Shown: positions 23,640-31,570 of the stretch, in pieces
Position numbering within the stretch: the stretch's first letter is position 1
Layout of the letters: the number at the start of each line of letters is the position of its first letter
Source of the DNA: JAQBQQ01 sp964633955
GTDB lineage: Bacteria > Patescibacteriota > Gracilibacteria > Peribacterales > Peribacteraceae
DNA: 33,506 nt
Assembly (NCBI GenBank): GCA_964633955.1
Contig: CAZWIA010000009.1
Span: 1-33,506, forward strand
Direction of reading: 5' to 3'
The notes under the pieces: model-generated
The model's input: only the letters and a program-made list of their open reading frames with translations
The model's database searches: none
Told to the model about the DNA's origin: nothing
Made by a program: the position numbers and the translations under genes

Positions 23640-24584
23640 ATGCATACGCCAGCTTCCTCGCCGCTCGTGACGCTCGGGATGCCGGTGTTCAATGAGGCGG
23701 AGTTTTTGGCGGAGTCCCTGGAGAACCTGCTGTCGCAGACGTATTCCAGCCTGGAGATCATCATCGCGGACAACGGCAGCACGGATGCCACCCAGGAGAT
23801 CTGCCTGGCGTACGCCAAGAAGGATCCACGGATCACCTACGTCCGGCACCCCAAGAACATCGGCCAGAACGCCAGTTTCAACTACGTGCCGCGCTCGGCG
23901 TCCGGCACGTACTTCGCGTGGGTGTCCGGGCATGACATCCTGGATGCTACGTTCGTGGAGGACTGCGTGAAGGCGTTGGAAGCGGATTCAAGCGCGGTGC
24001 TCGCGTATCCGCGCACGGTGAACATGCTGGCAGACGGCACCCACACACGAGAGAAGGTCCGGCGGTTCGATATTCGAACAATGAGTGCTCAACAGCGGTT
24101 CCGCGAGGTGATGTGGCGGGTGGACTGCAACTACGTGTACGGCCTGTGGCGGCTCCTGCCGATGCTGGACAGCAAGCTCTTCCAGCTCTTTCCGGCGGCG
24201 GACCGGGTGTTCCTCTCGGAGATGGCCATCAAGGGCACGTTTCAGCCGGTGGATACCTTCAAGTACTACCGCCTGAACCGCGTGGGCGTGCAGCCGGAGC
24301 TGGAGAAGCGCCACCGCCTGATGCGCTACATCTACCCGCACAAGACGTTCACGGACGCGGAGCTCTCTAGCAACGAGTTCTACCGGCCCACGCTGCGGGG
24401 TTTCTACCGGACGGTGCAGGACGCGGGATTCCCTTGGCCTCTGCGCATGCGGCTGTACCTGTCCGTGTGGCTATGCGGCGTGATGAAATCCCACCTGTTC
24501 CCCGGTGCGGATGCGTTGAGCAGGATCGTCAAACGCGCGCTGCCAGCTCCGGTGCTCCGTGGAATGCTGAGCTGGATGCAGTGA
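23640..24584 (+). CDS. GT2-family glycosyltransferase
   Basis: A 314-residue GT-A fold inverting glycosyltransferase. TLGMPVFNEAEFL at 11-23 is the opening, IIIADNGSTDAT at 40-51 has the nucleotide-binding aspartate D44, and WVSGHDILD at 94-102 is the DXD-equivalent metal site. The C-terminal domain is hydrophobic-to-basic with RLYLSVWLCG near residue 270, suggesting membrane association. It lies 7 nt after the CmcI-type gene and probably transfers the methylated deoxysugar or its partner. It faces the dehydrogenase gene with a 6-nt gap. Donor and linkage unknown. Confidence 0.92.
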   Translation: MHTPASSPLVTLGMPVFNEAEFLAESLENLLSQTYSSLEIIIADNGSTDATQEICLAYAKKDPRITYVRHPKNIGQNASFNYVPRSASGTYFAWVSGHDILDATFVEDCVKALEADSSAVLAYPRTVNMLADGTHTREKVRRFDIRTMSAQQRFREVMWRVDCNYVYGLWRLLPMLDSKLFQLFPAADRVFLSEMAIKGTFQPVDTFKYYRLNRVGVQPELEKRHRLMRYIYPHKTFTDAELSSNEFYRPTLRGFYRTVQDAGFPWPLRMRLYLSVWLCGVMKSHLFPGADALSRIVKRALPAPVLRGMLSWMQ

Positions 24585-24590
24585 TTCCCG

Positions 24591-25853
24591 TTACAGCGAA
24601 CGATACGTCCGTCCGTCCCGTTCTACTTGCCCTGCGCCCAGTACGGATTTGAGATCGTAGAGCAGGCCGCCGGGTTTCACGGCCCGGGTCAGAGTTTCGG
24701 GTGCATCCAGATACGCTTTATGCGGGACCAGGAGCACCACGGCGTCGTAGTTCTCCGGTTGAAGTTCGCCTGGGACCAGGTTGCGCTGGCGCAGCGCGTC
24801 CGCGTCCGTGAAGGGATCATGCGCCTCTACCTGGTAGCCGTGCTCGAGGAGCGCGTTCACCACGTCCTGCGACTTGCTGTTGCGGGTGTCCGGCACGTTC
24901 TCCTTGAAGGTGAGCCCTAACACCAGCACGCGGGCATCCCTGGATCCCAGCTCCTGGGCCACTTGGTTGGCTACCTCTTGCGCCATGCTGTCGTTCAGGG
25001 CGCGCCCGGCGGTGATCACCTGCGTCTCCATCCCCAGCAGGCGGGCTTTCTCTACAAGATAGTACGGATCCACGCCGATGCAGTGGCCGCCCACCAGGCC
25101 CGGAGTGAAGGGCAGGAAGTTCCACTTGGTGCGCGCGGCATCCAGGACGTCCTTGGTGCGGATCTCCAGGCGGTGGCACAGCAGCGCCACCTCATTCACG
25201 AACGCGATGTTCAGGTCCCGCTGGGCGTTCTCGATCGCCTTGGCCATCTCCGCCACTTTGATGCTGGATGCCCGGTGGATGCCGGCTTCCACGATGGATC
25301 CGTAGAGATCCGCCAGCCGGTCCAGCGTTGCGGCATTCTGACCGGCCACGATCTTCAGAATTTTAGTGACGGTGTGCTGCTTGTCCCCGGGGTTGATACG
25401 TTCCGGGGAATAGCCCAGGAAGAAGTCCTTCCCGCAGGTGAGACCGGATTCGCGCTCCAGGATGGGGCCGCAGAACTCCTCCGTGACGCCGGGGTAGACG
25501 GTGGATTCGTAGACCACGATCGCGCCCTTCTTCAGGTTCCTTCCCACGGTCTGGGAGGCGCTGGCCAGCAGCGTGAGGTCCGGCACGTTCTGGTCGTCCA
25601 CCGGAGTGGGCAGCGCCAGGATGAGGATGTCCGCCTGCTTCAGGGTGGCGGGATCGTCCGTGAATTCGATGGTGACGCCCTCCAGCTGCTCCGCGGTGAG
25701 CTCCTCCGTCCGGTCGCGCCCGCCCTTCAGCTCCGCGATGCGGTCGGCGCTGATGTCGAAGCCGACGGTGCGGTAGCCCTTGGCCGCGAACGCGTGCGCG
25801 AGCGGCAGGCCCACGTACCCCAGGCCGACGATGGCGAGGACGGGCGAATCCAT
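24591..25853 (-). CDS. UDP-N-acetylhexosamine 6-dehydrogenase (TviB/WbpO-like)
   Basis: A 420-residue nucleotide-sugar dehydrogenase that oxidises C-6 to a carboxylate in two NAD-dependent steps. GLGYVGLPLA at 10-19 is the NAD fold, YESTVYPGVTEE lies near 115-126, YSPERINPGDK at 148-158 is the signature of the TviB/WbpO branch, and KVAEMAKAIENAQRDLNIAF gives the central lysine and asparagine. GGHCIGVDPYYL carries the catalytic C258, and LGLTFKENVPDTRNSK closes the substrate domain. The family resemblance favours UDP-GlcNAc or UDP-GalNAc as substrate, though UDP-ManNAc cannot be excluded since a 2-epimerase is in the window. It starts at the ATG of 25853, preceded by TACACT at 6 nt. The uronate formed may be amidated by AsnB. 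Confidence 0.94.
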   Translation of the reverse strand: MDSPVLAIVGLGYVGLPLAHAFAAKGYRTVGFDISADRIAELKGGRDRTEELTAEQLEGVTIEFTDDPATLKQADILILALPTPVDDQNVPDLTLLASASQTVGRNLKKGAIVVYESTVYPGVTEEFCGPILERESGLTCGKDFFLGYSPERINPGDKQHTVTKILKIVAGQNAATLDRLADLYGSIVEAGIHRASSIKVAEMAKAIENAQRDLNIAFVNEVALLCHRLEIRTKDVLDAARTKWNFLPFTPGLVGGHCIGVDPYYLVEKARLLGMETQVITAGRALNDSMAQEVANQVAQELGSRDARVLVLGLTFKENVPDTRNSKSQDVVNALLEHGYQVEAHDPFTDADALRQRNLVPGELQPENYDAVVLLVPHKAYLDAPETLTRAVKPGGLLYDLKSVLGAGQVERDGRTYRSL

Positions 25854-25859
25854 GTCCGC

Positions 25860-25865
25860 AGTGTA
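25860..25865 (-). promoter_or_regulatory. TANNNT box (TACACT) before UDP-HexNAc dehydrogenase ATG
   Basis: TACACT (25865-25860, minus) is followed by 6 nt and the ATG at 25853. The region is divergent with another start 84 nt away. Confidence 0.45.
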
Positions 25866-25924
25866 CCCCAGGAATGGCGCCGGGCTACCCGGAAGGGCGC
25901 GTTGTCTTCCGCCGCGTCCTGCCG

Positions 25925-25930
25925 CAGACT
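25925..25930 (+). promoter_or_regulatory. CAGACT box before membrane protein GTG
   Basis: CAGACT is followed by 6 nt and an in-frame GTG at 25937. It lacks the first T of TANNNT but has the same spacing, so it is a weak case. Confidence 0.3.
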
Positions 25931-25936
25931 GCTGCG

Positions 25937-27526
25937 GTGCGCCTGCGCATGCCGCCCATCACGGTCCTGTTCCTGACGGCCGCCGCCGCGGCGGCGGCCA
26001 TGTTCCTGCATGCGCTGGATACCAATCCCCAGCCGGATACGCAGATCATCACGTACGCGTACCGCTTCCTGGAGAGCGTGCGCGGCGGCGCGCTGCCGGA
26101 GTTCCTGCTGGAACCGCGGAAGTACCCGCTGCTCTCCTCCTACCTCCTGCTGCCGCCGTCGCTCGTCGCGCTGCTCGCGCTGCTTACCACCGCGGCCGGC
26201 GGCGACACGGCCGCGCTCCGGGACCTGGCGGTCCTGGGGCACCCGCTCTTGTACGGAACGGCGCGGGCGCTGGTGCTCGCTGCCGGAGGAGGCGCCATGT
26301 GGATGCTGGGGGGCGTCTCCCGGCGCCTGCAGCCGGACGTCCCGGCGTACGTGGCGCCGGCGCTCCTCACGTCCAGCGTGCTGTTCCTGGTCTTCTCCAC
26401 CGCTGTCCGGCCGCACCTCCCGGTCACGGCCTGGACGATCGCGGCCGCGTGGGGATCGCTGCGGCTCGCGGATGAAGGCGTACGCAAACGCCGTTCTTCG
26501 CTCCTCATCGCCTTCGGCGCCGCTACGGCCGCCTTCTGTACGCTCCAGAACGGGCTGTTGGCCTTCATCCTGCCCGTGTGGGGGTATGCGACGGTGAACG
26601 GCGCCTTGCGCCCCGGCCGCGTGCTGCACGGGCGCCTGTGGGCATGGCTCCTCCTGAGCGGCGGCGCGTCCGTGCTGATCGGCTACCCGTTCCTGCTGGC
26701 GCCGCTCCTGGGCCGGCGGGTCCAGGTGGGCTTCGATCTGGGCCACGATTACATGGAAGGGGCGCCCAAGTGGACGCTCGCCGGATTCCGGTCGCTCCTC
26801 CAGCTCCTGCGCGGTTCGGAGCTCCTGCTGGTCGCCCTGGCCGTCCTGGGAACCGTCTCCGCCCGGGGCAGGCGCCTGCGGGGCCAATTCGGACGGTGGG
26901 CGGGGCTGCTCGCGTTCGCCGCGGTCTTCGCGACCGTGTTCGGCGCGTACGGCGGGAGCGCCATCCGCTTCTTCCTGCCGCTCCTCCCCGTCCTGGCCCT
27001 TCTGGCCGGCGCGGGCTACGCGGTGGCGCCCCGGTGGGTCCAGTGGGGGACGGTCGCGCTCACCGCTCTGGTCCACCTGCAGGTGCTGCGCCTGGCGCTC
27101 GTTCCGGATTCGTTCGCGCAGACCAGGGCGTTCCTGCAAGAGCGCACGCGGGGGGTCATCGCATCGGAGGTCCCGTTCTACTTACTGGGCATACCGCCGA
27201 TCGCGCAGGGGACGGGCGAGCCCCTGACGGAGAAGGAGCGCCTGGCGGCGCGGCTGCAGGGAGGCCTGCCGGGCGCCCGCGTGTTCCTGTCGCTCTCCGC
27301 CTGGGAGCAGGCGGACGTGGCGGTGGCGCGTCATGACGATCCCTTCCGACCCGGTCCAGGTTGGCAGGCCTGTTTTGAGACCGCTTCGCTCCCCTGGTCG
27401 TACGACGGGCTGCTCTGGGCGGAAGCGGACTGGTCCCTGGCGGCGGTGTTCCGGGCGCCGGCATTGGGCCCCGCGCTCACGGTCTACTGCCGGGAGCCGG
27501 ATCCGGCACGGGCCGCGGAATCCTGA
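25937..27526 (+). CDS. Multipass GT-C-like membrane glycosyltransferase
   Basis: A 529-residue polytopic protein with about ten hydrophobic segments. TM1 (VLFLTAAAAAAAMFLHAL) is followed by a loop with LDTNPQPDTQIITYAYRFLE, where acidic residues take the place of the GT-C catalytic motif. A soluble tail follows from about residue 400 (TRAFLQERTRGVIASEVPFY and onward), as in polyprenyl-phosphate-sugar-dependent transferases of the ArnT/PMT-like group. The start is taken as GTG 25937 (CAGACT 6 nt before); ATG 25949 is the other option and the frame is open to 25874. It is divergent from the dehydrogenase gene. Membrane nature is certain; the glycosyltransferase role is inferred from topology and context. 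Confidence 0.75.
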   Translation: MRLRMPPITVLFLTAAAAAAAMFLHALDTNPQPDTQIITYAYRFLESVRGGALPEFLLEPRKYPLLSSYLLLPPSLVALLALLTTAAGGDTAALRDLAVLGHPLLYGTARALVLAAGGGAMWMLGGVSRRLQPDVPAYVAPALLTSSVLFLVFSTAVRPHLPVTAWTIAAAWGSLRLADEGVRKRRSSLLIAFGAATAAFCTLQNGLLAFILPVWGYATVNGALRPGRVLHGRLWAWLLLSGGASVLIGYPFLLAPLLGRRVQVGFDLGHDYMEGAPKWTLAGFRSLLQLLRGSELLLVALAVLGTVSARGRRLRGQFGRWAGLLAFAAVFATVFGAYGGSAIRFFLPLLPVLALLAGAGYAVAPRWVQWGTVALTALVHLQVLRLALVPDSFAQTRAFLQERTRGVIASEVPFYLLGIPPIAQGTGEPLTEKERLAARLQGGLPGARVFLSLSAWEQADVAVARHDDPFRPGPGWQACFETASLPWSYDGLLWAEADWSLAAVFRAPALGPALTVYCREPDPARAAES

Positions 27527-27559
27527 CGTCCGGACGTACCGGAGCGGGCGGGAACTCGG

Positions 27560-27565
27560 TATGCT
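27560..27565 (+). promoter_or_regulatory. TANNNT box (TATGCT) before GT4 ATG
   Basis: TATGCT is followed by 6 nt and the ATG at 27572, in the 45-nt gap after the membrane protein gene. No clear -35 is present. Confidence 0.45.
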
Positions 27566-27571
27566 CGGCGC

Positions 27572-28789
27572 ATGTCTTCCCCTCTGCGCATCCTGGTTCT
27601 CACGCCCTGGGTGCCGTACCCCGTCACGGGCGCGTGCCAGCAGGACCGCTTCACCGGGCTGCGGCACATGCGGGACATGGGGTTTGATCTCCGCGTGATC
27701 GGCCGCATCCACGGCTGGCAGGATCGGGCAGAGACGGAGCGGGTCTTTTCGCGCGAGCGCATCCCGCTCACGCTGGTGCCGCACCTGAGCCGGCCGTTGC
27801 CGGTGCTCCTGAAGCTCCTGCCCAAGGTGATCGCCTCCCCGTCCCTGCTGGACGGCGCCGCCCTGGAGTACGCGGATCCGGCGTACCAGAAGGTGGTCCT
27901 GCAGGCGGTGGAGGAGTTCCAGCCGGACGCGGTGTGGATGGAGTACACCAGCCACTGGCCGGTGCTGCGGTTGTTGAAAGGTCGCGGGATCCCGCTCCTC
28001 ATGAAGTCCTCGCTCATCGAACCCCTTCAATCCATCGACGACAACGGCCGCACGCTCCTCTCCTACCTCAAGGCGATCCCCAAGTTCGGCGGGGAGTACG
28101 CGGCCGCGCGGGAGAGCGACGTGCTCCTGGCGCTCACGCCGGAGGAGGAGGCGTGGTACCGCAAGGCCGGCGCCCGGAAGACGGTGCTGCTGCCGCTCCG
28201 CGGCCTGGCCGAGTGCTTCGAGCGCCGGAGGCACGCGGAGAAGCCGGTGACGGACGTGGTCTACCTCAGCTCCAACTACAACATGGGCCACAACCGGGAG
28301 GCGGCGGAGTTCCTCCTCAAGAAGGTGATCCCGGCCGTGCGCGCGGCGGCGCCGGGCCGGTTCCGCTTCCATCTGACGGGCAAGAAGTTCCCTGATTCCC
28401 TCCGGGGCTTCCTAGCGAATGACGTGATCGCCACCGGCTTCGTGCCGGACCTGGGCGCGTTCCTGCGGACCATGGACGTGGCGGTGTGCCCGTGGGTGTC
28501 CGGCCACGGCATGCAGCAGAAGGTGTTCGAACCGCTCTGCCGCTCGATCCCGCTCGTCACCAACCGTCTGGCCGGCTATGCCTTCGAGGACCGGAAGGAG
28601 TATTACCGTGCGGAGACCGCGGAGCAGTACGTGGCAGCGCTCCTGGAGCTTGCGTCCGCGCGGCGGCGGCAGGCGGTGGCGGACGCGGCGTACGCCAGGG
28701 CGGAGACGCTCTTCTCCGCGCCGGTGGTGCAGCGGACGGTCCGGGAGACCATCCAAACAGCGGTTCGCGCCGCCCCGGCGAGTGTGTAG
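27572..28789 (+). CDS. GT4-like glycosyltransferase
   Basis: A 405-residue GT-B glycosyltransferase. RILVLTPWVPYPVTG at 6-20 starts the acceptor domain, followed by RFTGLRHMRDMGFDL. The donor domain begins near residue 225 with VVYLSSNYNMGHNREAAEFL and includes GFVPDLGAFLRTMDVAVCPW. MQQKVFEPLCRSIPLVTNRL replaces the usual EX7E segment, keeping a glutamate and the downstream proline-hydrophobic pattern. It starts 45 nt after the membrane glycosyltransferase gene and ends in TAG, 9 nt before gmd; the -10-like box of gmd overlaps this stop. Donor and acceptor are unknown. Confidence 0.87.
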   Translation: MSSPLRILVLTPWVPYPVTGACQQDRFTGLRHMRDMGFDLRVIGRIHGWQDRAETERVFSRERIPLTLVPHLSRPLPVLLKLLPKVIASPSLLDGAALEYADPAYQKVVLQAVEEFQPDAVWMEYTSHWPVLRLLKGRGIPLLMKSSLIEPLQSIDDNGRTLLSYLKAIPKFGGEYAAARESDVLLALTPEEEAWYRKAGARKTVLLPLRGLAECFERRRHAEKPVTDVVYLSSNYNMGHNREAAEFLLKKVIPAVRAAAPGRFRFHLTGKKFPDSLRGFLANDVIATGFVPDLGAFLRTMDVAVCPWVSGHGMQQKVFEPLCRSIPLVTNRLAGYAFEDRKEYYRAETAEQYVAALLELASARRRQAVADAAYARAETLFSAPVVQRTVRETIQTAVRAAPASV

Positions 28790-28792
28790 GAT
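28787..28792 (+). promoter_or_regulatory. TANNNT box (TAGGAT) before gmd GTG
   Basis: TAGGAT starts at the TAG stop of the upstream gene and is followed by 6 nt and the GTG at 28799. TTCGCG at 28764 is a weak -35 candidate at 17 nt. Confidence 0.42.
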
Positions 28793-28798
28793 GGGCGG

Positions 28799-29842
28799 GT
28801 GCGCACGGCCCTCATCACCGGCATCACGGGGCAGGACGGTTCCTACCTGGCGGAACTGCTCCTGGAGAAAGGCTACGCGGTGCACGGCGTCGTGCGGCGG
28901 GCGTCAACCTTCAACCGCGGGCGCATCGATCACCTGGCGCAGCCGCCCGGTTCCGGATCGCTCCACCTGCACTACGGGGACCTGGGGGATTCCAGCTCGC
29001 TCCTGCGGATCCTGCAGCAGGTGCGGCCCGACGAGATCTACAACCTGGCAGCCCAGAGCCATGTGGGCGTGAGCTTCGATCTTCCTGAGTACACCGGCGA
29101 CGTGACAGGGCTGGGCGTGGCCCGGCTGCTGGAGGCGTTGCGCGTCAGCGGACTCCCGGCCCGCTTCTACCAGGCCAGCTCCAGCGAGCTCTACGGCAAA
29201 GTGCGGGAGACGCCGCAGGCGGAGGCTACGCCGTTCCATCCGCGCAGCCCCTACGCGTGCGCCAAGGCCTACGCGTTCTACATGACCCAGAACTATCGGG
29301 AGGCGTACGGCACGTACGCCGTGAACGGGATCCTGTTCAACCATGAGTCCCCGCGGCGCGGGGAGAACTTCGTGACGCGGAAGATCACGCTGTCCCTGGC
29401 GCGCATCCTGGCTGGCCGTCAGGAGTCCTTGCATTTGGGAAACCTGGACGCGCGGCGCGACTGGGGCTACGCCAAGGAGTACGTGGAGGGCATGTGGCGG
29501 ATGCTCCAGCAGGACAAGCCCGATGACTACGTGCTGGCGACCGGCAGGACGGCCACCGTGCGCGAGTTCCTGGAGCTGTGCCTGGCGGCGGCGGGAATCG
29601 CGTACGAGCGTACGGGGGAGGGGGCCGACGAGCGCTACGTCGACCGTCGGACCGGCAAGGTGATCGTGCGAATGGATCCGCAGTACCGGCGGCCGGCGGA
29701 GGTGGACCTGCTGGTGGGCAACCCCGCCAAGGCCGAGCGCGAGCTGGGTTGGAAAGCTCAGACGGACCTTGAAGCACTTGCGCGATTGATGATGGAGGCC
29801 GATTGCGCCCAGCTGGGCGTTTCTCTTCCTGCAGCTGCATGA
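28799..29842 (+). CDS. gmd: GDP-mannose 4,6-dehydratase
   Basis: A 347-residue SDR enzyme that makes GDP-4-keto-6-deoxymannose from GDP-mannose. GITGQDGSYL at 8-17 is the NADP motif specific to GMD, followed by the VVRRASTFNRGRI segment. SSSELYGKV begins at 127 with the catalytic Ser-Glu pair, and Y152/K156 (YACAKAYA) complete the site. FNHESPRRGENFVTRKI and LGNLDARRDWGYAKEYVEGM are strong GMD signatures. The length is that of the family. It begins with GTG after TAGGAT and overlaps the following SDR gene as ATGA, forming a two-gene GDP-deoxysugar unit. Confidence 0.96.
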   Translation: MRTALITGITGQDGSYLAELLLEKGYAVHGVVRRASTFNRGRIDHLAQPPGSGSLHLHYGDLGDSSSLLRILQQVRPDEIYNLAAQSHVGVSFDLPEYTGDVTGLGVARLLEALRVSGLPARFYQASSSELYGKVRETPQAEATPFHPRSPYACAKAYAFYMTQNYREAYGTYAVNGILFNHESPRRGENFVTRKITLSLARILAGRQESLHLGNLDARRDWGYAKEYVEGMWRMLQQDKPDDYVLATGRTATVREFLELCLAAAGIAYERTGEGADERYVDRRTGKVIVRMDPQYRRPAEVDLLVGNPAKAERELGWKAQTDLEALARLMMEADCAQLGVSLPAAA

Positions 29843-30735
29843 GGATCGCCGGGAGCACGGTGCTGGTGACGGGCGGGAGCGGGTTCATCGGCCAGCATTT
29901 GATCGGTGCATTGCTCGAACGGGGTGCGCAAGTGCGCGTGACGTCCCGGCAGGCGGCATCAGAGAATCTTCCGTCAGGCTGCATGTGGCTTACCGGAGAT
30001 CTGCAGGATGCGGCATTCTGCGCCGGAGCTCTGACGGGCGTGGATTGCGTGATCCACTTGGCGGCCCTGCATAAGAACGTGGCGTATCACAAGGAGTACG
30101 CACAGGAAGTACAAGAGACGAATCTGACTCTCTCCCGGTCGCTCGCACAGCATGTGCCAACTGGCTGCAGGGTCGTGTTCTTCAGCACGGCGTTGATTCA
30201 GGATCGACCGTGGACGCTGGCACGTCCGCCGGACGACGGCTACGTCATGGGAAAAGCGCTGGAAGAGGTCCTTTGGGAAAAGGCCGCAGCGGCAACCGGC
30301 TTTCCGCTGCTCATCCTGCGGCCGGTGGGCGTGTACGGACCGGGGGAGGAGGCCGGACCGGACGCTCACGTCATCCCATCCCTTGTCCGGCGGGCTCAGG
30401 AAAGCGCGCAGACGCTCACGGTTTGGGGTGACGGCCGCGCGGAGCGGTGCTTCCTGTTCGTGCGGGACCTTGCGGCGGCGGCGGTGCGCCTGCTGGAAGC
30501 CGATGCGACCGGGATCGTCACTCTGCGGTCATCGGAGGCGCCGGTCACGGTCGCGCAGCTGGCGGCGACAATCCGGAATCTGGTGAAGCCGGAGCTCCGG
30601 TTGGCGTTCGATCCGGATCAGCCGCGCGGCGTGTCCCTGGTTCCCCCGTTGGACCTGCCTGTCTGCCTGGAAGGCCTGGCGTGGACGCCGTTGGAAGAAG
30701 GGCTGCGCCAGACGGTCGCAGGGATCATAGCATGA
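29839..30735 (+). CDS. GDP-4-keto-6-deoxyhexose reductase-like SDR
   Basis: A 298-residue extended SDR. TGGSGFIG at 11-18 is the cofactor motif, FFSTALI at 114-120 carries S116, and Y135/K139 (YVMGK) are the catalytic pair. GPDAHVIPSLVRRAQ near 173-187 and VWGDGRAERCFLFVRD at 195-210 resemble GDP-L-fucose synthase (Fcl/WcaG), including a histidine (H177) at the place of its epimerisation acid. The neighbouring cysteine of Fcl (in GSSCIYP) has no match. The protein may therefore reduce without 3,5-epimerisation, giving GDP-rhamnose or a related sugar; this is an inference. It is coupled to gmd by an ATGA overlap and ends 7 nt from the opposing GT2 gene. Confidence 0.85.
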   Translation: MRIAGSTVLVTGGSGFIGQHLIGALLERGAQVRVTSRQAASENLPSGCMWLTGDLQDAAFCAGALTGVDCVIHLAALHKNVAYHKEYAQEVQETNLTLSRSLAQHVPTGCRVVFFSTALIQDRPWTLARPPDDGYVMGKALEEVLWEKAAAATGFPLLILRPVGVYGPGEEAGPDAHVIPSLVRRAQESAQTLTVWGDGRAERCFLFVRDLAAAAVRLLEADATGIVTLRSSEAPVTVAQLAATIRNLVKPELRLAFDPDQPRGVSLVPPLDLPVCLEGLAWTPLEEGLRQTVAGIIA

Positions 30736-30742
30736 GCGCCGG

Positions 30743-31438
30743 TCAGCGGTTCCTTCTGGGCAGTCGGCGCAGGCGCCACATCATGCGGATCCCCTTTCGC
30801 GCGTCCTGCCAGCCGATCTTCTTGCCTTCCTCTATCCGGCGCGGGTGGTAGGTGATGGGGACTTCCGTGATGAGGATGCCGCTGAGCGCGCACTTGGCGC
30901 AGATCTCCGCTTCCAGCTCGAAGCCGTTCGCGGTCAGGCCGAGCGATCGGAAGGCTGCCGTGGGCAGCAACTTGTAGCATGTGTAGCTGTCTGTCAGCCG
31001 CAGGCCGAAGAGCACGTTGGCGCCCCAGGTCATCACCTTGTTGCCCAGGAGGAACCGGCGGTAGATGTTGGGGTTGGGCCGCAGAAAGCGCGAGCCGAAC
31101 ACCGCGCCGCCGGTGCGTTGGGCTTGGACAAGGAGCGAGCGGATCTCCGTCGGGTCGTATTCCAAATCCGCGTCCTGGATGACAGTGAAGCGCCCTTGTG
31201 CCTTCTCCAGTCCCATCCGGATGGCGGAGCCCTTGCCTCCGTTCGGCTTGGTGAGCACCAGGTCCTGCGGGCGCGCGTGCTCCCGGAGGATCGCGAGCGA
31301 TCCGTCCTTGGATCCGTCATCCACGTACACTACCTGCGCCTCGGGACATGCCTCCGTGATCGCGGTCATGATCCGCGGAAGCGTGGGCGCCTCGTTGTAC
31401 ACCGGAACCAGGACGGTGAGGAGCGGCTGTCTGTCCAT
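30743..31438 (-). CDS. GT2-family glycosyltransferase, DPM1/GtrB-like
   Basis: A 231-residue GT-A enzyme without the C-terminal membrane helices of GtrB. VPVYNEAPTL at 11-20, VVYVDDGSKDGS at 36-47, NGGKGSAIRMG at 66-76 and QDADLEYDP at 88-96 are the ordered motifs of dolichyl- or polyprenyl-phosphate hexose synthases. GSRFLR and the C-terminal YHPRRIEEGKKIGWQDARKG complete the family pattern. It may make a polyprenyl-phosphate sugar donor for the GT-C enzymes in the window. The ATG at 31438 is chosen over the frame opening at 31486, since the extra 16 residues are not family-like; no TANNNT box is seen. It is preceded on the same strand by another GT2 gene with an 82-130-nt gap. Confidence 0.91.
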   Translation of the reverse strand: MDRQPLLTVLVPVYNEAPTLPRIMTAITEACPEAQVVYVDDGSKDGSLAILREHARPQDLVLTKPNGGKGSAIRMGLEKAQGRFTVIQDADLEYDPTEIRSLLVQAQRTGGAVFGSRFLRPNPNIYRRFLLGNKVMTWGANVLFGLRLTDSYTCYKLLPTAAFRSLGLTANGFELEAEICAKCALSGILITEVPITYHPRRIEEGKKIGWQDARKGIRMMWRLRRLPRRNR

Positions 31439-31550
31439 CACTGTGTGGAGTACGTACGGGCGTGCGCCGACGGCCGCCTGGGGCATAATTGGACGGTGAC
31501 GAACGCAGGCAGTCCCACGGACGGAGCGTACCAGACGGCTCCGGAGAGGG

Positions 31551-31570
31551 GAACTGGCCGGCGCCGGTTC
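31551..31570. terminator. Hairpin overlapping the stop of a GT2 gene
   Basis: GAACTGG (31551-31557) and CCGGTTC (31564-31570) pair with one mismatch around a 6-nt loop; the inner CCGGCGCCGG (31558-31567) is itself a perfect palindrome. It lies at the end of the GT2 gene on the minus strand and might end its transcript; there is no T-run. Confidence 0.3.

Noticed and set aside
25727..27139. 470-aa open frame on the minus strand, opposite the membrane glycosyltransferase
   Set aside because: Its product is almost all Arg, Gln, Glu, Gly and Pro with no recognisable motif, as expected of a GC-rich shadow frame; the plus-strand gene has coherent membrane segments.
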